A stretch of DNA of 64,000 bases from Pseudomonadota bacterium (lineage in GTDB: Bacteria > Pseudomonadota > Gammaproteobacteria > Steroidobacterales > Steroidobacteraceae), in NCBI GenBank assembly GCA_021847105.1, contig JAJZUT010000015.1, positions 43,342 through 107,341 on the forward strand. Direction: 5' to 3'. Below are positions 29,277 to 38,729 of this stretch, one piece after another; within the stretch, counting starts at the first letter, position 1; the number at the start of each line of letters is the position of its first letter. The translations under genes were made by a program, and so were the position numbers. The notes beneath the pieces are model-generated. The model ran no database searches. It saw only the letters and a list, made by a program, of their open reading frames with translations, and was not told the DNA's origin.

Positions 29277-30554
29277 GTGCGGCAGTTCTTCCCGATCCCG
29301 GTCGCCTGCCGGCGCGCGCGGCGCGCCGCGGCGGTGCTCGTGGCGGTGGGACTCGCTGCAGTTGCGCGCGCCGCAGAGCCCGCCACGGTCCGGGTCAGCT
29401 GGCTGAACCCGACCACCTGGCCGGTGGTGCCGGTGCCGAATATCTCGGTCGATCCCAACAGTGGCCAGACTTTCGGACTGATCCCTACTCGGTTGCTGCA
29501 CGATGCGCGCGGTCGTATCGTGCGCATCATCGCCCCGGACATTGTGCGCAACTCGGCCTTCGGCTGGGGCGGACACTTGCGCGTCCTTGATTTTCCGTCC
29601 GCCGATACCCAGTGGTCGGTCGTTGCCGGTCTGATGCAACACGTCGAGAGCCGCTTCGACGCGCTGTATGAAAGCGGCCTGTTGCGCCGGCGGCGCTGGT
29701 CGCAGAGCGCGCAGCTGTATTACAGCCGTAACGGCTCGGCGCGCTTCTTCGGTATCGGCAATGACTCGCCGTACGCGCAGCAGAGCGTCTACACCGATCA
29801 GCACATGCAGCTGCGCGCCCGGCTCGGCTGGAATCTCACCCATGCCTGGCAGTTTGCCGGCGTGCTGATCGTGCAGAAGGTCAGGGTGAGCGCCGGACAC
29901 CTGCCGGGGATCGCCTCGATCACACGCCGCTTCCCACACGTGGTGGGCATGGGTACGACCCACGAGGTGCTCGCGCGATTCTGCCTAACCTATGACACAC
30001 TCGATAACATCACGCTGCCGAGCCGGGGCGTCGCCATCGTTGCGTACGTCGGAGCGGCAGGCCGGTATGGCGCACCGGATGCATCCCTGTTCAGCGAAAT
30101 CGGCACCGACGGGCGTTTCTATTGGTCGCCAACTGGCTCGCTGACCATCGCCGCGCACTTCGATCTGCGCTATATGCCGTCGCTGCATGCAGTGCCGTTC
30201 TGGGCGTTGAGCAACGTCGGCGGCGATCGCAGCACCATCGGCGGGCCGCAGACGCTGCGCGGCTTCGGCGAGGCGCGTTACTATGGCCGCGATGCGTTCT
30301 CGGTCAACGTCGAGCTGCGCCAGAAGGTGTTCACGCTCAATACGCTCGGCACGCGCATCGTCCTGCAGATCGCGCCTTTTTACGATGCCGGCCGGGTCTT
30401 CGAGCACAGCTCGACCTTCCCGATCGATCAGCTGCACAACGTGCTCGGTGTCGGATTTCGTGGTATCGCCGCGCCGTTCATCGTCGGCTATGTCGATGTC
30501 GGTTACGGCAGCGAGGGCGCGGCCGTGTTCACCGGAATCAACTATCCCTTCTAG
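29277..30554 (+). CDS. Omp85/BamA-superfamily outer-membrane beta-barrel, no POTRA domain
   Basis: A 425-residue exported protein. The GTG start at 29277 gives a signal peptide ([19 protein letters not shown]) followed directly by barrel-like alternating strands. Omp85 signatures seen are [15 protein letters not shown], the loop-6 motif [15 protein letters not shown] (LRGF) and a C-terminal strand ending in Phe (TGINYPF). There is no room for POTRA domains, so it resembles short surface-antigen members rather than BamA. It lies one base after the HpnL-like gene and ends against the convergent valS (stop codons share 4 bp), so it is the last gene of a three-gene operon. Confidence 0.85.
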   Translation: MRQFFPIPVACRRARRAAAVLVAVGLAAVARAAEPATVRVSWLNPTTWPVVPVPNISVDPNSGQTFGLIPTRLLHDARGRIVRIIAPDIVRNSAFGWGGHLRVLDFPSADTQWSVVAGLMQHVESRFDALYESGLLRRRRWSQSAQLYYSRNGSARFFGIGNDSPYAQQSVYTDQHMQLRARLGWNLTHAWQFAGVLIVQKVRVSAGHLPGIASITRRFPHVVGMGTTHEVLARFCLTYDTLDNITLPSRGVAIVAYVGAAGRYGAPDASLFSEIGTDGRFYWSPTGSLTIAAHFDLRYMPSLHAVPFWALSNVGGDRSTIGGPQTLRGFGEARYYGRDAFSVNVELRQKVFTLNTLGTRIVLQIAPFYDAGRVFEHSSTFPIDQLHNVLGVGFRGIAAPFIVGYVDVGYGSEGAAVFTGINYPF

Positions 30555-33328
30555 GCGTCGGTAGCGCCGCCCAGCATGGTGCGTACGCGCTCGAGCTGCG
30601 CGGTGAGTCCGGCTGCGGTGCGCTCGAGCTCCGTGACGCGCGCCCGCTCGGTCTCGACCACGGCGGCCGGAGCGTTGCTGACGAAGCTCTCGTTGCTGAG
30701 CCGGCCGCGCACCTTGCTGAGATCGGCCTGCGTGCGGGCAATGAGCTTGCCGAGCCGCTCCACCTCGGCCGTCGCGTCGATCAGACCGGCCATCGGCACG
30801 AGCACGGTGAGCTCGCCGATCAGCGCGGTCGCTGACTGCGGGGCGCGCTCGCCGGGACCGAGCAGCGTCACCGACTCGATGCCCGCAAGGCGCTCGAGAT
30901 AGGGCCGGTGGCATTCAAGGTAAGCACGGTCCTGGGCGCTTGCGCCCTCGAGCAGTACCGGGATGCGCCGCGAGGGGCTGATGTTCATCTCGCCGCGGAT
31001 CTGCCGTACAGCGAGCACGAATGCCTGGATCCAGCCGACTTCGCGCTCGCTCGCCTCGTCGCTCGGAAATTCCCCGGGCAGAGGATAGGGCGCGAGCATC
31101 ACCGACTCGCCGCTGCGGCCGGCGAGCGGTGCGGCGCGCTGCCAGATCTCCTCGGTGATGAACGGCATGATCGGATGCAGTGCGCGCTGCAGTGCTTCGA
31201 GGATCTCGGCAAGCGTGCGGCGTGCGGCCCGTCTGGCGGGGGCGGCGGCCGATTCGGACTGCAGCACCGGCTTGGTCAGCTCGAGGTACCAGTCGCAGTA
31301 CTCGTACCAGGTGAACTCATACAGCGCATTGGCTGCGTAATCGAAGCGGTATTCGCCTAGGGCCTTCTCGACGGCGCTGAGCGTCCGTCCGAAGCGCGAG
31401 CGGATCCAGCGGTCGGCGACCGACAGCTCGAGTGGCCCCGCCGGCTCGTCCTGTTCACACATCAGCGTCACGAAGCGCGCGGCATTCCACAGCTTGTTGC
31501 AGAAATTACGGTATCCGGCGACGCGTGCCAGATCGAAACGAATGTCACGGCTTGGAGAGGCGAGGGCGGCGAACGTGAAGCGCAGCGCGTCCGTGCCGTG
31601 AGCGGCAATGCCGTCCGGGAACTGCTTGCGGGTCGCCTTCTCGATCGCCGGGCGCTTCTGCGGCTGCATCAGTCCGGTGGTGCGCTTTGCGATCAGGGCG
31701 GGTAGATCGATACCGTCGACGATGTCGAGCGGATCGATGACATTGCCCTTGGACTTGGACATCTTCTCGCCGGACTCGTCGCGGATGAGGCCGTGAACGT
31801 AGACCGTGCGAAACGGCACGTCGCCCATGAACTTCAGGCCCATCATCATCATGCGCGCGACCCAGAAGAAGATGATGTCGAAGCCGGTGATCAGCACCGT
31901 GGTGGGATAGTAGCGTGACAGCTCCGCGGTGGGCTGCGGCCAACCGAGCGTCGAGAACGGCCACAGCGCCGAGGAGAACCACGTGTCGAGCACGTCTGGG
32001 TCCTGTTGCAGCGGCACATCGGCGTGCAAAGCGTGCCGGGTCCGCACTTCCTGCTCGCTGCGCCCAACGTACACATTGCCCTGTGCGTCATACCACGCCG
32101 GAATTCGGTGTCCCCACCACAGCTGACGGCTGATGCACCAGTCCTTGATGTTGCGCATCCACTCGAAGTAGGTCTTCGCCCAGTTCTCCGGAATGAAGCG
32201 CGTGCGGCCACTTTCCACCGCGGCAATCGCCGGCGCGGCGAGCGGGGCGATCTTTACGTACCACTGATCGGTGAGATACGGCTCGAGTACCGCGCCGCTG
32301 CGGTCACCGCGCGGCACCATCATCTTGTGCGACTCGACGCGCTCGAGCAGACCGGCCGCTTCGATCTCCTCGAGCACCCGCGCGCGGGCGGCGCCGCGCT
32401 CCAGGCCGCGCAGCCGCTGCGGTGAGTTGTCGTTGAGCGTCGCGTGCGGGGTGAAGATGTTGATCTGCGGCAGGTTGTGGCGCTGGCCGATCTCGTAGTC
32501 GTTGAAGTCGTGCGCGGGGGTGATCTTGAGGCAGCCCGAGCCAAATGCGGCATCGACGTAACTGTCCGCGATGACCGGAATCAGCCGCTCGACAATCGGC
32601 ACGCGCACACGCTTGCCGATCAGATGCCGGTAGCGCTCATCTTCGGGATTGACGGCGACGGCGGTATCGCCGAGTAAGGTCTCCGGGCGCGTGGTGGCCA
32701 CCACGAGGTGCCCGCTGCCGTCCTCGAGCACATAGCGCAGATGCCACAGGTGGCCGTCCTCCTCGACGCTCTGCACCTCGAGATCCGACAGCGCCGTGAG
32801 CAGCACCGGATCCCAGTTCACCAGACGCTTGCCGCGATAAATCAGGCCCTCCTCGTAGAGGCGAACGAACACCTCGAGGACCGCCTGCGATAGCCCTTCA
32901 TCCATGGTGAATCGCTCGCGCGACCAATCGACCGAGTCGCCGAGGCGACGCATCTGCCCGGCCATGGTGCCGCCGGATTGCGCCTTCCACTGCCAGACGC
33001 GCTCGAGGAATGCCTCGCGGCCGAGCTCGCTGCGCCGCAGCCCCGCCGCTTCGAGCTGGCGCTCCACCACCATCTGGGTAGCGATGCCCGCATGATCGGT
33101 GCCAGGCTGCCACAGCGCGTCATCGCCGCGCATGCGGTGATAGCGCGTCAGCGTGTCCATCAGCGTGTGATTGAACGCGTGGCCCATGTGCAGGGTGCCG
33201 GTCACGTTCGGCGGCGGGATCATGATACAGAATGGCGCGCCGCGGCCGGCCGGGGCGAACCAGCCGTGGGATTCCCAGCGCGTGTAGATCCGCCGCTCGA
33301 TTTCGTGCGGCGCGTAGACTTTATCCAT
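30551..33328 (-). CDS. valS: Valyl-tRNA synthetase
   Basis: Class I synthetase for tRNA-Val with editing of threonine. Seen: the HIGH motif [20 protein letters not shown], the KMSKS loop [14 protein letters not shown], the editing domain between them, and a C-terminal coiled coil ([20 protein letters not shown]). ATG at 33328 ([13 protein letters not shown]) gives 925 residues. The gene order pepA-holC-valS is a conserved gammaproteobacterial arrangement. Confidence 0.98.
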   Translation of the reverse strand: MDKVYAPHEIERRIYTRWESHGWFAPAGRGAPFCIMIPPPNVTGTLHMGHAFNHTLMDTLTRYHRMRGDDALWQPGTDHAGIATQMVVERQLEAAGLRRSELGREAFLERVWQWKAQSGGTMAGQMRRLGDSVDWSRERFTMDEGLSQAVLEVFVRLYEEGLIYRGKRLVNWDPVLLTALSDLEVQSVEEDGHLWHLRYVLEDGSGHLVVATTRPETLLGDTAVAVNPEDERYRHLIGKRVRVPIVERLIPVIADSYVDAAFGSGCLKITPAHDFNDYEIGQRHNLPQINIFTPHATLNDNSPQRLRGLERGAARARVLEEIEAAGLLERVESHKMMVPRGDRSGAVLEPYLTDQWYVKIAPLAAPAIAAVESGRTRFIPENWAKTYFEWMRNIKDWCISRQLWWGHRIPAWYDAQGNVYVGRSEQEVRTRHALHADVPLQQDPDVLDTWFSSALWPFSTLGWPQPTAELSRYYPTTVLITGFDIIFFWVARMMMMGLKFMGDVPFRTVYVHGLIRDESGEKMSKSKGNVIDPLDIVDGIDLPALIAKRTTGLMQPQKRPAIEKATRKQFPDGIAAHGTDALRFTFAALASPSRDIRFDLARVAGYRNFCNKLWNAARFVTLMCEQDEPAGPLELSVADRWIRSRFGRTLSAVEKALGEYRFDYAANALYEFTWYEYCDWYLELTKPVLQSESAAAPARRAARRTLAEILEALQRALHPIMPFITEEIWQRAAPLAGRSGESVMLAPYPLPGEFPSDEASEREVGWIQAFVLAVRQIRGEMNISPSRRIPVLLEGASAQDRAYLECHRPYLERLAGIESVTLLGPGERAPQSATALIGELTVLVPMAGLIDATAEVERLGKLIARTQADLSKVRGRLSNESFVSNAPAAVVETERARVTELERTAAGLTAQLERVRTMLGGATDA

Positions 33329-33378
33329 GATCCTCGCAGGCTCGTTGGACAGCGGATGATGCGGCAATTATAGGGCGG

Positions 33379-33810
33379 CTACGGGCCGCGCAGCGTGTGC
33401 GTCGCCGGCTCGCAACCGAGTTGCCGGTAGGCGCGGAAGCGGGCGCGGCCGCTCTCACGGTGCGCCGGTTCGGCATCGATGATCTCGACGATGCGCTCGG
33501 CGTCGGCGGCACAGGGCGGCGGCTCGGCCGAGGTGTCGAGGTTGATCAGTACCTGCGGGGCGGTGGCCGGCGGGTCCCCGGCGCTGAGCAGTACCGGCGC
33601 ATCGGCCCCCTCGGCGAGCCACCCATGCGGCACGAAGCTCGTGTCGGCGAAGGTCCACAGCAGCTCATCGAGCCGCCCGAGCTCTTCGCGGTCGCTGTGC
33701 CACACCAGCACGCGCTGCCCGGCGAGGTAGGCCTTCTCGGCGAGCCGGCAGGCGACTTTCAGCCGCCCTCCCGGCATCGCCTCGGCCAGGACGTAAAAAT
33801 CGGCCCGCAA
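33379..33810 (-). CDS. holC: DNA polymerase III chi subunit
   Basis: Clamp-loader accessory subunit that links the replisome to SSB. The start reads ADFYVLAEAMPGGRLKVACRLAEKA, and RVLVWHSDREELGRLDELLWTF with SFVPHGWLAEG follows, as expected for chi. 143 residues. The only usable start is TTG at 33810, because the pepA stop lies in the same frame just upstream (33820); no clear ribosome-binding site, so coupling to pepA translation is likely. Confidence 0.93.
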   Translation of the reverse strand: MRADFYVLAEAMPGGRLKVACRLAEKAYLAGQRVLVWHSDREELGRLDELLWTFADTSFVPHGWLAEGADAPVLLSAGDPPATAPQVLINLDTSAEPPPCAADAERIVEIIDAEPAHRESGRARFRAYRQLGCEPATHTLRGP

Positions 33811-33819
33811 TGCGCTGCT

Positions 33820-35313
33820 CTACGCCCGCGCGCGCCGCAGCAGGAAGTCCGCCAGCAGCGGTGTCGGCCGCCCGGTGCTGCCCTTGTGCGCTCCGCCTTG
33901 CCAGGCGACGCCGGCGATGTCGAGATGCGCCCAGCTCATGCCCTGGGTGAATTTGGCGAGGAAGGCGGCCGCCGTGATGGCGCCGCCGTCGCGGCCGCCG
34001 ATGTTGGCAAAGTCGGCGAAATTGCTTTTCAGCTGCTCGGTGTACTCCTCGGTGAGCGGCAGCGGCCAGGCCCGGTCATCGGCGCGCACGCCCGCATCGA
34101 TGAGCTCGCGCACCAGCGTCTCATCGTTGCCGAGGGCGCCGCTGTGATGGTGCCCGAGGGCGATCACGCACGCGCCGGTGAGCGTTGCCAGGTCAACGAC
34201 CGCGGCGGGCTTGAAGCGCCGCGCGTAGTAGAGCGCATCGCACAGCACCAGACGGCCCTCGGCGTCGGTGTTGAGGATCTCGACGGTCTGGCCGGAGGCG
34301 CTGGTGACGATGTCGCCGGGCTTGACCGCCTTGCCGTCCGGCATGTTCTCCACGGCCCCGACGATACCGACGACGTTCAAGGGCAGTTTCACCGCCGCCG
34401 CGAACGACAGCGCGGCGAGCACTGCTGCCGCCCCGCTCATGTCGTACTTCATCTCGTCCATCTCCGCGCCGGGCTTGAGCGAGATGCCGCCGGAGTCGAA
34501 GGTCACGCCCTTGCCGACCAGTACCACCGGCGCCTCTGCGCGCCCCCCGCCCTTGTGCTCGAGCACGATCAGGCGGGGCGGCTCGTTGCTGCCCTGGGCC
34601 ACCGCGAGCAGGCAACCCATTTTCTCGCGCCGCAGCGCCGGCTCCTCGAGCACGCGCACGGTGAGCGAGCGGTGCCGCCGGGCGAGCGCGCGGGCCTGTT
34701 CGGCGAGGTAGCGCGGCGTGCAGATGTTGCCCGGGAGGTTGCCCAGATCGCGCTGCACGGCGCTGGCCTGTGCGATCGCTGAGCCGTGCGCCAGTCCGCG
34801 CGCGACGGCCCGGGCGGCGCTCCCGGCGACGGGTCCGGCAAGCACTTGCGCGAGCGCCGCGGGCTTGGGCTTCTTGCCGCTTTTGAGGTCATTGACGCGA
34901 TACAGCGCCGCGCCAGTGAGTTCGGCGACCGCTCGACCAAAGTAGTAATCGTCGAGTACGTCGGCGTTCGGACGCTCGAGCGCAACAGCGGCACTTTTAA
35001 CGCCGGTGCGCGTCAGGGCCGCGATCGCCGCCGTGCACGCCTTGCGCCAGGGCTTGCGACCGAAGCTCTTGCGCGCGCCGAGTCCGCTGAGCAGGACCCG
35101 CTGCGCGGTGAGACCCGGCAGATCGGCAAGCAAGAGCGTCTCACCGAGGCGCCCGGGGAAATCCCCGCGCGCGAGCAGCTTGGCGAGGCGGCCGCCGCTC
35201 GCCCGATCGATCAGCCGCGCCTCGGCGGTGAGTTCGCCGTCCTCGAAAACGCCGACGATCACGCAATCCACGTCGAGCGTGGTGATGCTCTTGCTCCAGG
35301 TCTCGAAACGCAT
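33820..35313 (-). CDS. pepA: Cytosol (leucyl) aminopeptidase, M17 family
   Basis: Zinc/manganese aminopeptidase; in E. coli PepA also binds DNA at cer and carAB. Seen: the metal-binding LVGKGVTFDSGGISLKPG and the family signature NTDAEGRLVLCDALYYA, with KSNFADFANIGGRDGGAI. ATG at 35313 with GGGAG eight bases upstream gives 497 residues. Divergent from lptF across 212 bp, which must hold both promoters. Confidence 0.97.
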   Translation of the reverse strand: MRFETWSKSITTLDVDCVIVGVFEDGELTAEARLIDRASGGRLAKLLARGDFPGRLGETLLLADLPGLTAQRVLLSGLGARKSFGRKPWRKACTAAIAALTRTGVKSAAVALERPNADVLDDYYFGRAVAELTGAALYRVNDLKSGKKPKPAALAQVLAGPVAGSAARAVARGLAHGSAIAQASAVQRDLGNLPGNICTPRYLAEQARALARRHRSLTVRVLEEPALRREKMGCLLAVAQGSNEPPRLIVLEHKGGGRAEAPVVLVGKGVTFDSGGISLKPGAEMDEMKYDMSGAAAVLAALSFAAAVKLPLNVVGIVGAVENMPDGKAVKPGDIVTSASGQTVEILNTDAEGRLVLCDALYYARRFKPAAVVDLATLTGACVIALGHHHSGALGNDETLVRELIDAGVRADDRAWPLPLTEEYTEQLKSNFADFANIGGRDGGAITAAAFLAKFTQGMSWAHLDIAGVAWQGGAHKGSTGRPTPLLADFLLRRARA

Positions 35314-35525
35314 TCCGATTCTCCCGTCTCCCGGCACTGGCCGGTGAACTCCGCTCGCCGGGTGGCGTCCCATTGAGCTGCGCAACCCGCTGCTTTATCT
35401 TCGCTAGCGCTGCGGACCGCGCGGTGTTGTGTACGCCCGGGCGGGAGCGGCAGGTCCGGCCTGCCGCGCGTGCCGCGGGCAGGCAGTGTAACTCAAGCCG
35501 GAGTTCCGGCGGGCAGGCTCCTCGG

Positions 35526-36617
35526 GTGGGAAAAATTATCGGACGCTACGTGCTGCGCGAGGTGCTGACCGCCTGGCTGCTGATGATGGCGGTGCTGCTG
35601 ATCATTCTCACCGCGTACGAAGTCGGCGTGGTGCTCGAGCGGGCCGCCGCGAGCCAGTTTCCCCAGGGGGTGATCCTGCGCCTGATCTACCTCGGTCTGC
35701 TGCAGTACGTGAGCCTGGTGGCGCCGATGTCGCTGCTGCTCGGCATCATGTGGGCGTTCGGGCGGCTCTATCACGACAGCGAGATGGCGGCGGCACTCGC
35801 CTGCGGGGTGCGCCCGGGGATGCTGTACCGGCCGGTGATCGCCCTGGGCGTCGTGGTGGCGGCGGCGCTGGCGGCGGTCACTCTGCAGCTCGCCCCGGCA
35901 GCCACCCACGAAGCGCTCACGCTGCGCGATCAGGCGGTGCGCGCGGGGCAGTTCGCGCCGCTCGAGCCCGGCCAGTTCCGCGCCTTCGGCGGTGGCAGCG
36001 CCGTGGTATACGCGCAGCGGGTCGAGCCGGACGGCACGCTCGGCAACGTCTTCATCGAGCGCACGCGCGGCCCGGTGGTGGAGGTGGCGTTGGCGAACCA
36101 GGCGCGCCACACTGTCTCAGCCGACGGCAAGACGCAGACGATCGAGCTATATCACGGTGAGCGCTTCGAGGGGGTCCCGGGTAGCGCGCGCTTTCGCATC
36201 ATGCGCTTTGCCGAGCATACCGTGCCGATTCCCATGCCGCCGGCGAACACGGAGGTGACCGATCTTGACGCGGCGCCGACCGCGGCTCTGTACGCCTCGC
36301 CCGACCCTCGGCGGCAGGCGAAATTGCAGTGGCGCATCGCACTGCCGCTGATGTGTCTGGTGCTGGCCATCGTCGCACTGCCGCTCTCACGTCTGCAGCC
36401 ACGCCAGGGTCGCTATGCGCGCGTGTGGATCGCGCTGGTGATCTACGTGGTGTACCTGAATCTGCTCACGGCCGGGGAGTCCTGGATCGGCCACGGCAGG
36501 ATCCCGCTGGTGCTCGGTCTGTGGTGGGTGCACGGGCTGGTGTTGCTGCTGGCGTTCCTGATCGTGCGCGGCCCCGCCATGGCGCAGCGCGTGCAGTACC
36601 GGTGGGCGCGGACATGA
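35526..36617 (+). CDS. lptF: LPS export ABC transporter permease LptF
   Basis: Inner-membrane permease that, with LptG and LptB2, extracts lipopolysaccharide and passes it to LptC/LptA. Three N-terminal and three C-terminal transmembrane helices flank a periplasmic beta-jellyroll domain (about residues 125-265). Start segment GKIIGRYVLREVLTAWLLM is typical. GTG start at 35526; 363 residues. The stop overlaps the lptG ATG (ATGA). Confidence 0.95.
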   Translation: MGKIIGRYVLREVLTAWLLMMAVLLIILTAYEVGVVLERAAASQFPQGVILRLIYLGLLQYVSLVAPMSLLLGIMWAFGRLYHDSEMAAALACGVRPGMLYRPVIALGVVVAAALAAVTLQLAPAATHEALTLRDQAVRAGQFAPLEPGQFRAFGGGSAVVYAQRVEPDGTLGNVFIERTRGPVVEVALANQARHTVSADGKTQTIELYHGERFEGVPGSARFRIMRFAEHTVPIPMPPANTEVTDLDAAPTAALYASPDPRRQAKLQWRIALPLMCLVLAIVALPLSRLQPRQGRYARVWIALVIYVVYLNLLTAGESWIGHGRIPLVLGLWWVHGLVLLLAFLIVRGPAMAQRVQYRWART

Positions 36618-37681
36618 GCATTCTCGATCGCTACATCGTGCGCGCGATTTTGAGCTCGGTGCTGCTCGTGCTCGCGGTGTTTCTGGTGCTCGGCGGACTG
36701 TTCGCGTTCATCAGCCAGCAGGGCGACATCGGAGTCGGACACTACACGCTCGCCGATGCCCTGTGGTTCACGCTGCTCAACGTGCCTCAGCAGGCCTATC
36801 AGCTGCTGCCCATCACGGCGATGATCGGCTCGTTGATCGGGCTCGGGGCACTGGCGCGCGGTAGCGAGATCACCGTCATCCGGGCCACCGGCATGTCGGT
36901 GGCCCGGCTGGCCGGGGCGGCGCTCATCGCCGCGTCGATCCTGATCGTCGTTGAGGCTGTGGTCGGCGAGTTCGTTGCGCCGCAGTTGCAGGAGGCGGCC
37001 AGTCAGGAGCGCGCCTTTCACCAGTACAACAGCATCAGCTTCGGCGGTGGCACCGGTGCGTGGGTACGCGATGGGGATCTGATCCTCAACGTCGCGCGCC
37101 AGTCGAGCTCGCGCCAGTTCGGCGGCATGCAGGTGTTCGAACTGTCCCCGACCCATCAGCTGCTCGGCATCGGTCACGCAACACGCGCGACCGCTGCGGG
37201 ACACCACCGCTGGCTGCTCGATGACTACACCGCCTCGCACTTCGACGGCGATCGTGTCACCGTGCGTCCGAGCAGCCGCAAGGTGCTGCATTCGAACGTA
37301 TCGGCCAGCTTCCTCGGCTTTGCCGTGCAGGATCCGGAGCAGATGACCCTCGGCTCGCTCTGGCAGCTGATCGGCTACCTACGCGCCAACTCCATCGATG
37401 CCGGTCAGTACGTGTTCGCGTTCTGGTCGCGCATTGCGCGCACGGTGGCGATCGCCTTCTCCGTGCTGCTCGCCGTGCCGTTCGTGCTGGGCTCGATGCG
37501 CTCGGCCGGGGCCGGCGCGCGCACCACTCTCGGGCTCGCCATCAGCCTCGCGTTCTTCCTGCTGCAGCGGCTGATCGAGAGCGGCACGATCGTCTTTCAC
37601 CTCGACCCGGTGATTCTGGCATGGCTGCCCACGACGCTGCTCGCCACCGTGACGCTGCTGCTGCTCGCGAGCGCGCGCTGA
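36614..37681 (+). CDS. lptG: LPS export ABC transporter permease LptG
   Basis: Partner permease of LptF. It begins MSILDRYIVRAILSSVLLVL and has the family segment QLLPITAMIGSLIGLGALARGSE in the coupling-helix region, with a periplasmic domain between the third and fourth helices. 355 residues. It ends 7 bp from the convergent DUF4340 gene. Confidence 0.96.
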   Translation: MSILDRYIVRAILSSVLLVLAVFLVLGGLFAFISQQGDIGVGHYTLADALWFTLLNVPQQAYQLLPITAMIGSLIGLGALARGSEITVIRATGMSVARLAGAALIAASILIVVEAVVGEFVAPQLQEAASQERAFHQYNSISFGGGTGAWVRDGDLILNVARQSSSRQFGGMQVFELSPTHQLLGIGHATRATAAGHHRWLLDDYTASHFDGDRVTVRPSSRKVLHSNVSASFLGFAVQDPEQMTLGSLWQLIGYLRANSIDAGQYVFAFWSRIARTVAIAFSVLLAVPFVLGSMRSAGAGARTTLGLAISLAFFLLQRLIESGTIVFHLDPVILAWLPTTLLATVTLLLLASAR

Positions 37682-37688
37682 GCCGCGC

Positions 37689-38729
37689 TCAGGCGGCGGG
37701 CTTGTGCCGTGCCGCGAGGTGGGGCCTCGGCAATGGCTGCAGCAGCCCGGAGAGTTTCTGGAAGATTTGCTGGTAGCTGTAGCCGGGAAGGCGGTACTGC
37801 CAGCCCTTCACCCGGGCATTGATGCGTGCGGCGGCGGCAGCGGCCTGTGTGCCGGTGCCCTGGGCGCTGATTTCGATATAGTGCGGACCGTGCGCGCCGT
37901 CGCGATAGCCGCTGACCGTGAGCGCCAGCCCGTCAAAGGTCTTGAACTCGGCGCTGGAGAGCCGTATCCCCTGGGGGGGCGGTGCCGCCTTGCGCACGTC
38001 GCTCAGGGTGAGATTCGCCAGCGCGTTCGCCACCGGATCAGCGGCCCCAGGGCCGGTTAGCTTGCGGCCCGGCGGCACGCCGAGCACGCTGAAATTCGCC
38101 ACCGTGTCCGCTGCGCGCTCGATGCGGTAAGGCCGCTCGCCGGCAAGTCGCTCCGCGACGCTCCGCACCTGCTTTTGCGGCACATTGACAATGATCGGCG
38201 CGAGCCAATGGGCGGGCTTGGCCTCGGCCATCACGAGCGGTGTGGCGAGCAGACTCTGTCGATGACCCACCGCTCGGACGTACACGCCGCTGCCGCCGCT
38301 GGTGTGACCGACGATCAGCGACCAGGTGTGCTCGGGGCTGCGCACGTCGATGCGAACGCCGCTCGCGCCTGCAGCGCTGATGGCCTGTACGCCGAGCAGC
38401 GGATAGTTGCTCCGCAGGCGCGTCTTGCGTGCCATCGCTTTAAGGTTGCCGAGATCGATCAGCAGCTTGCGCAGTTTGCCCGAGTCGGCCGGGTAATCGC
38501 GTTCACGCACCATCCAGTGCCTGGCGCCTTTGACGAGGGTGACCTGCTCGCCGCCGGCGCCACGGATGCGGATCTGCGTGACGTCGTTGAGCTGTGCGCC
38601 GAGCCCCGGGAGCACGGTCGTGCCGGCGATCGAGGCACTGCCACGCTGCGCACGATGCGCGACCCACACCGCGACCGCCAGTACGGTGAGGCTGGCGGCG
38701 AAGAGAATTCCGAGCTGACGTTGGTTCAT
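37689..38729 (-). CDS. DUF4340 domain protein
   Basis: A 346-residue protein with one N-terminal transmembrane helix (LGILFAASLTVLAVAVWVA) and a large beta-rich outer domain. Proteins with this domain are encoded with GldG-like proteins and ABC transporters, as here. Its ATG overlaps the GldG-like stop by 4 bp. The job of the complex outside gliding bacteria is not known. Confidence 0.88.
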   Translation of the reverse strand: MNQRQLGILFAASLTVLAVAVWVAHRAQRGSASIAGTTVLPGLGAQLNDVTQIRIRGAGGEQVTLVKGARHWMVRERDYPADSGKLRKLLIDLGNLKAMARKTRLRSNYPLLGVQAISAAGASGVRIDVRSPEHTWSLIVGHTSGGSGVYVRAVGHRQSLLATPLVMAEAKPAHWLAPIIVNVPQKQVRSVAERLAGERPYRIERAADTVANFSVLGVPPGRKLTGPGAADPVANALANLTLSDVRKAAPPPQGIRLSSAEFKTFDGLALTVSGYRDGAHGPHYIEISAQGTGTQAAAAAARINARVKGWQYRLPGYSYQQIFQKLSGLLQPLPRPHLAARHKPAA

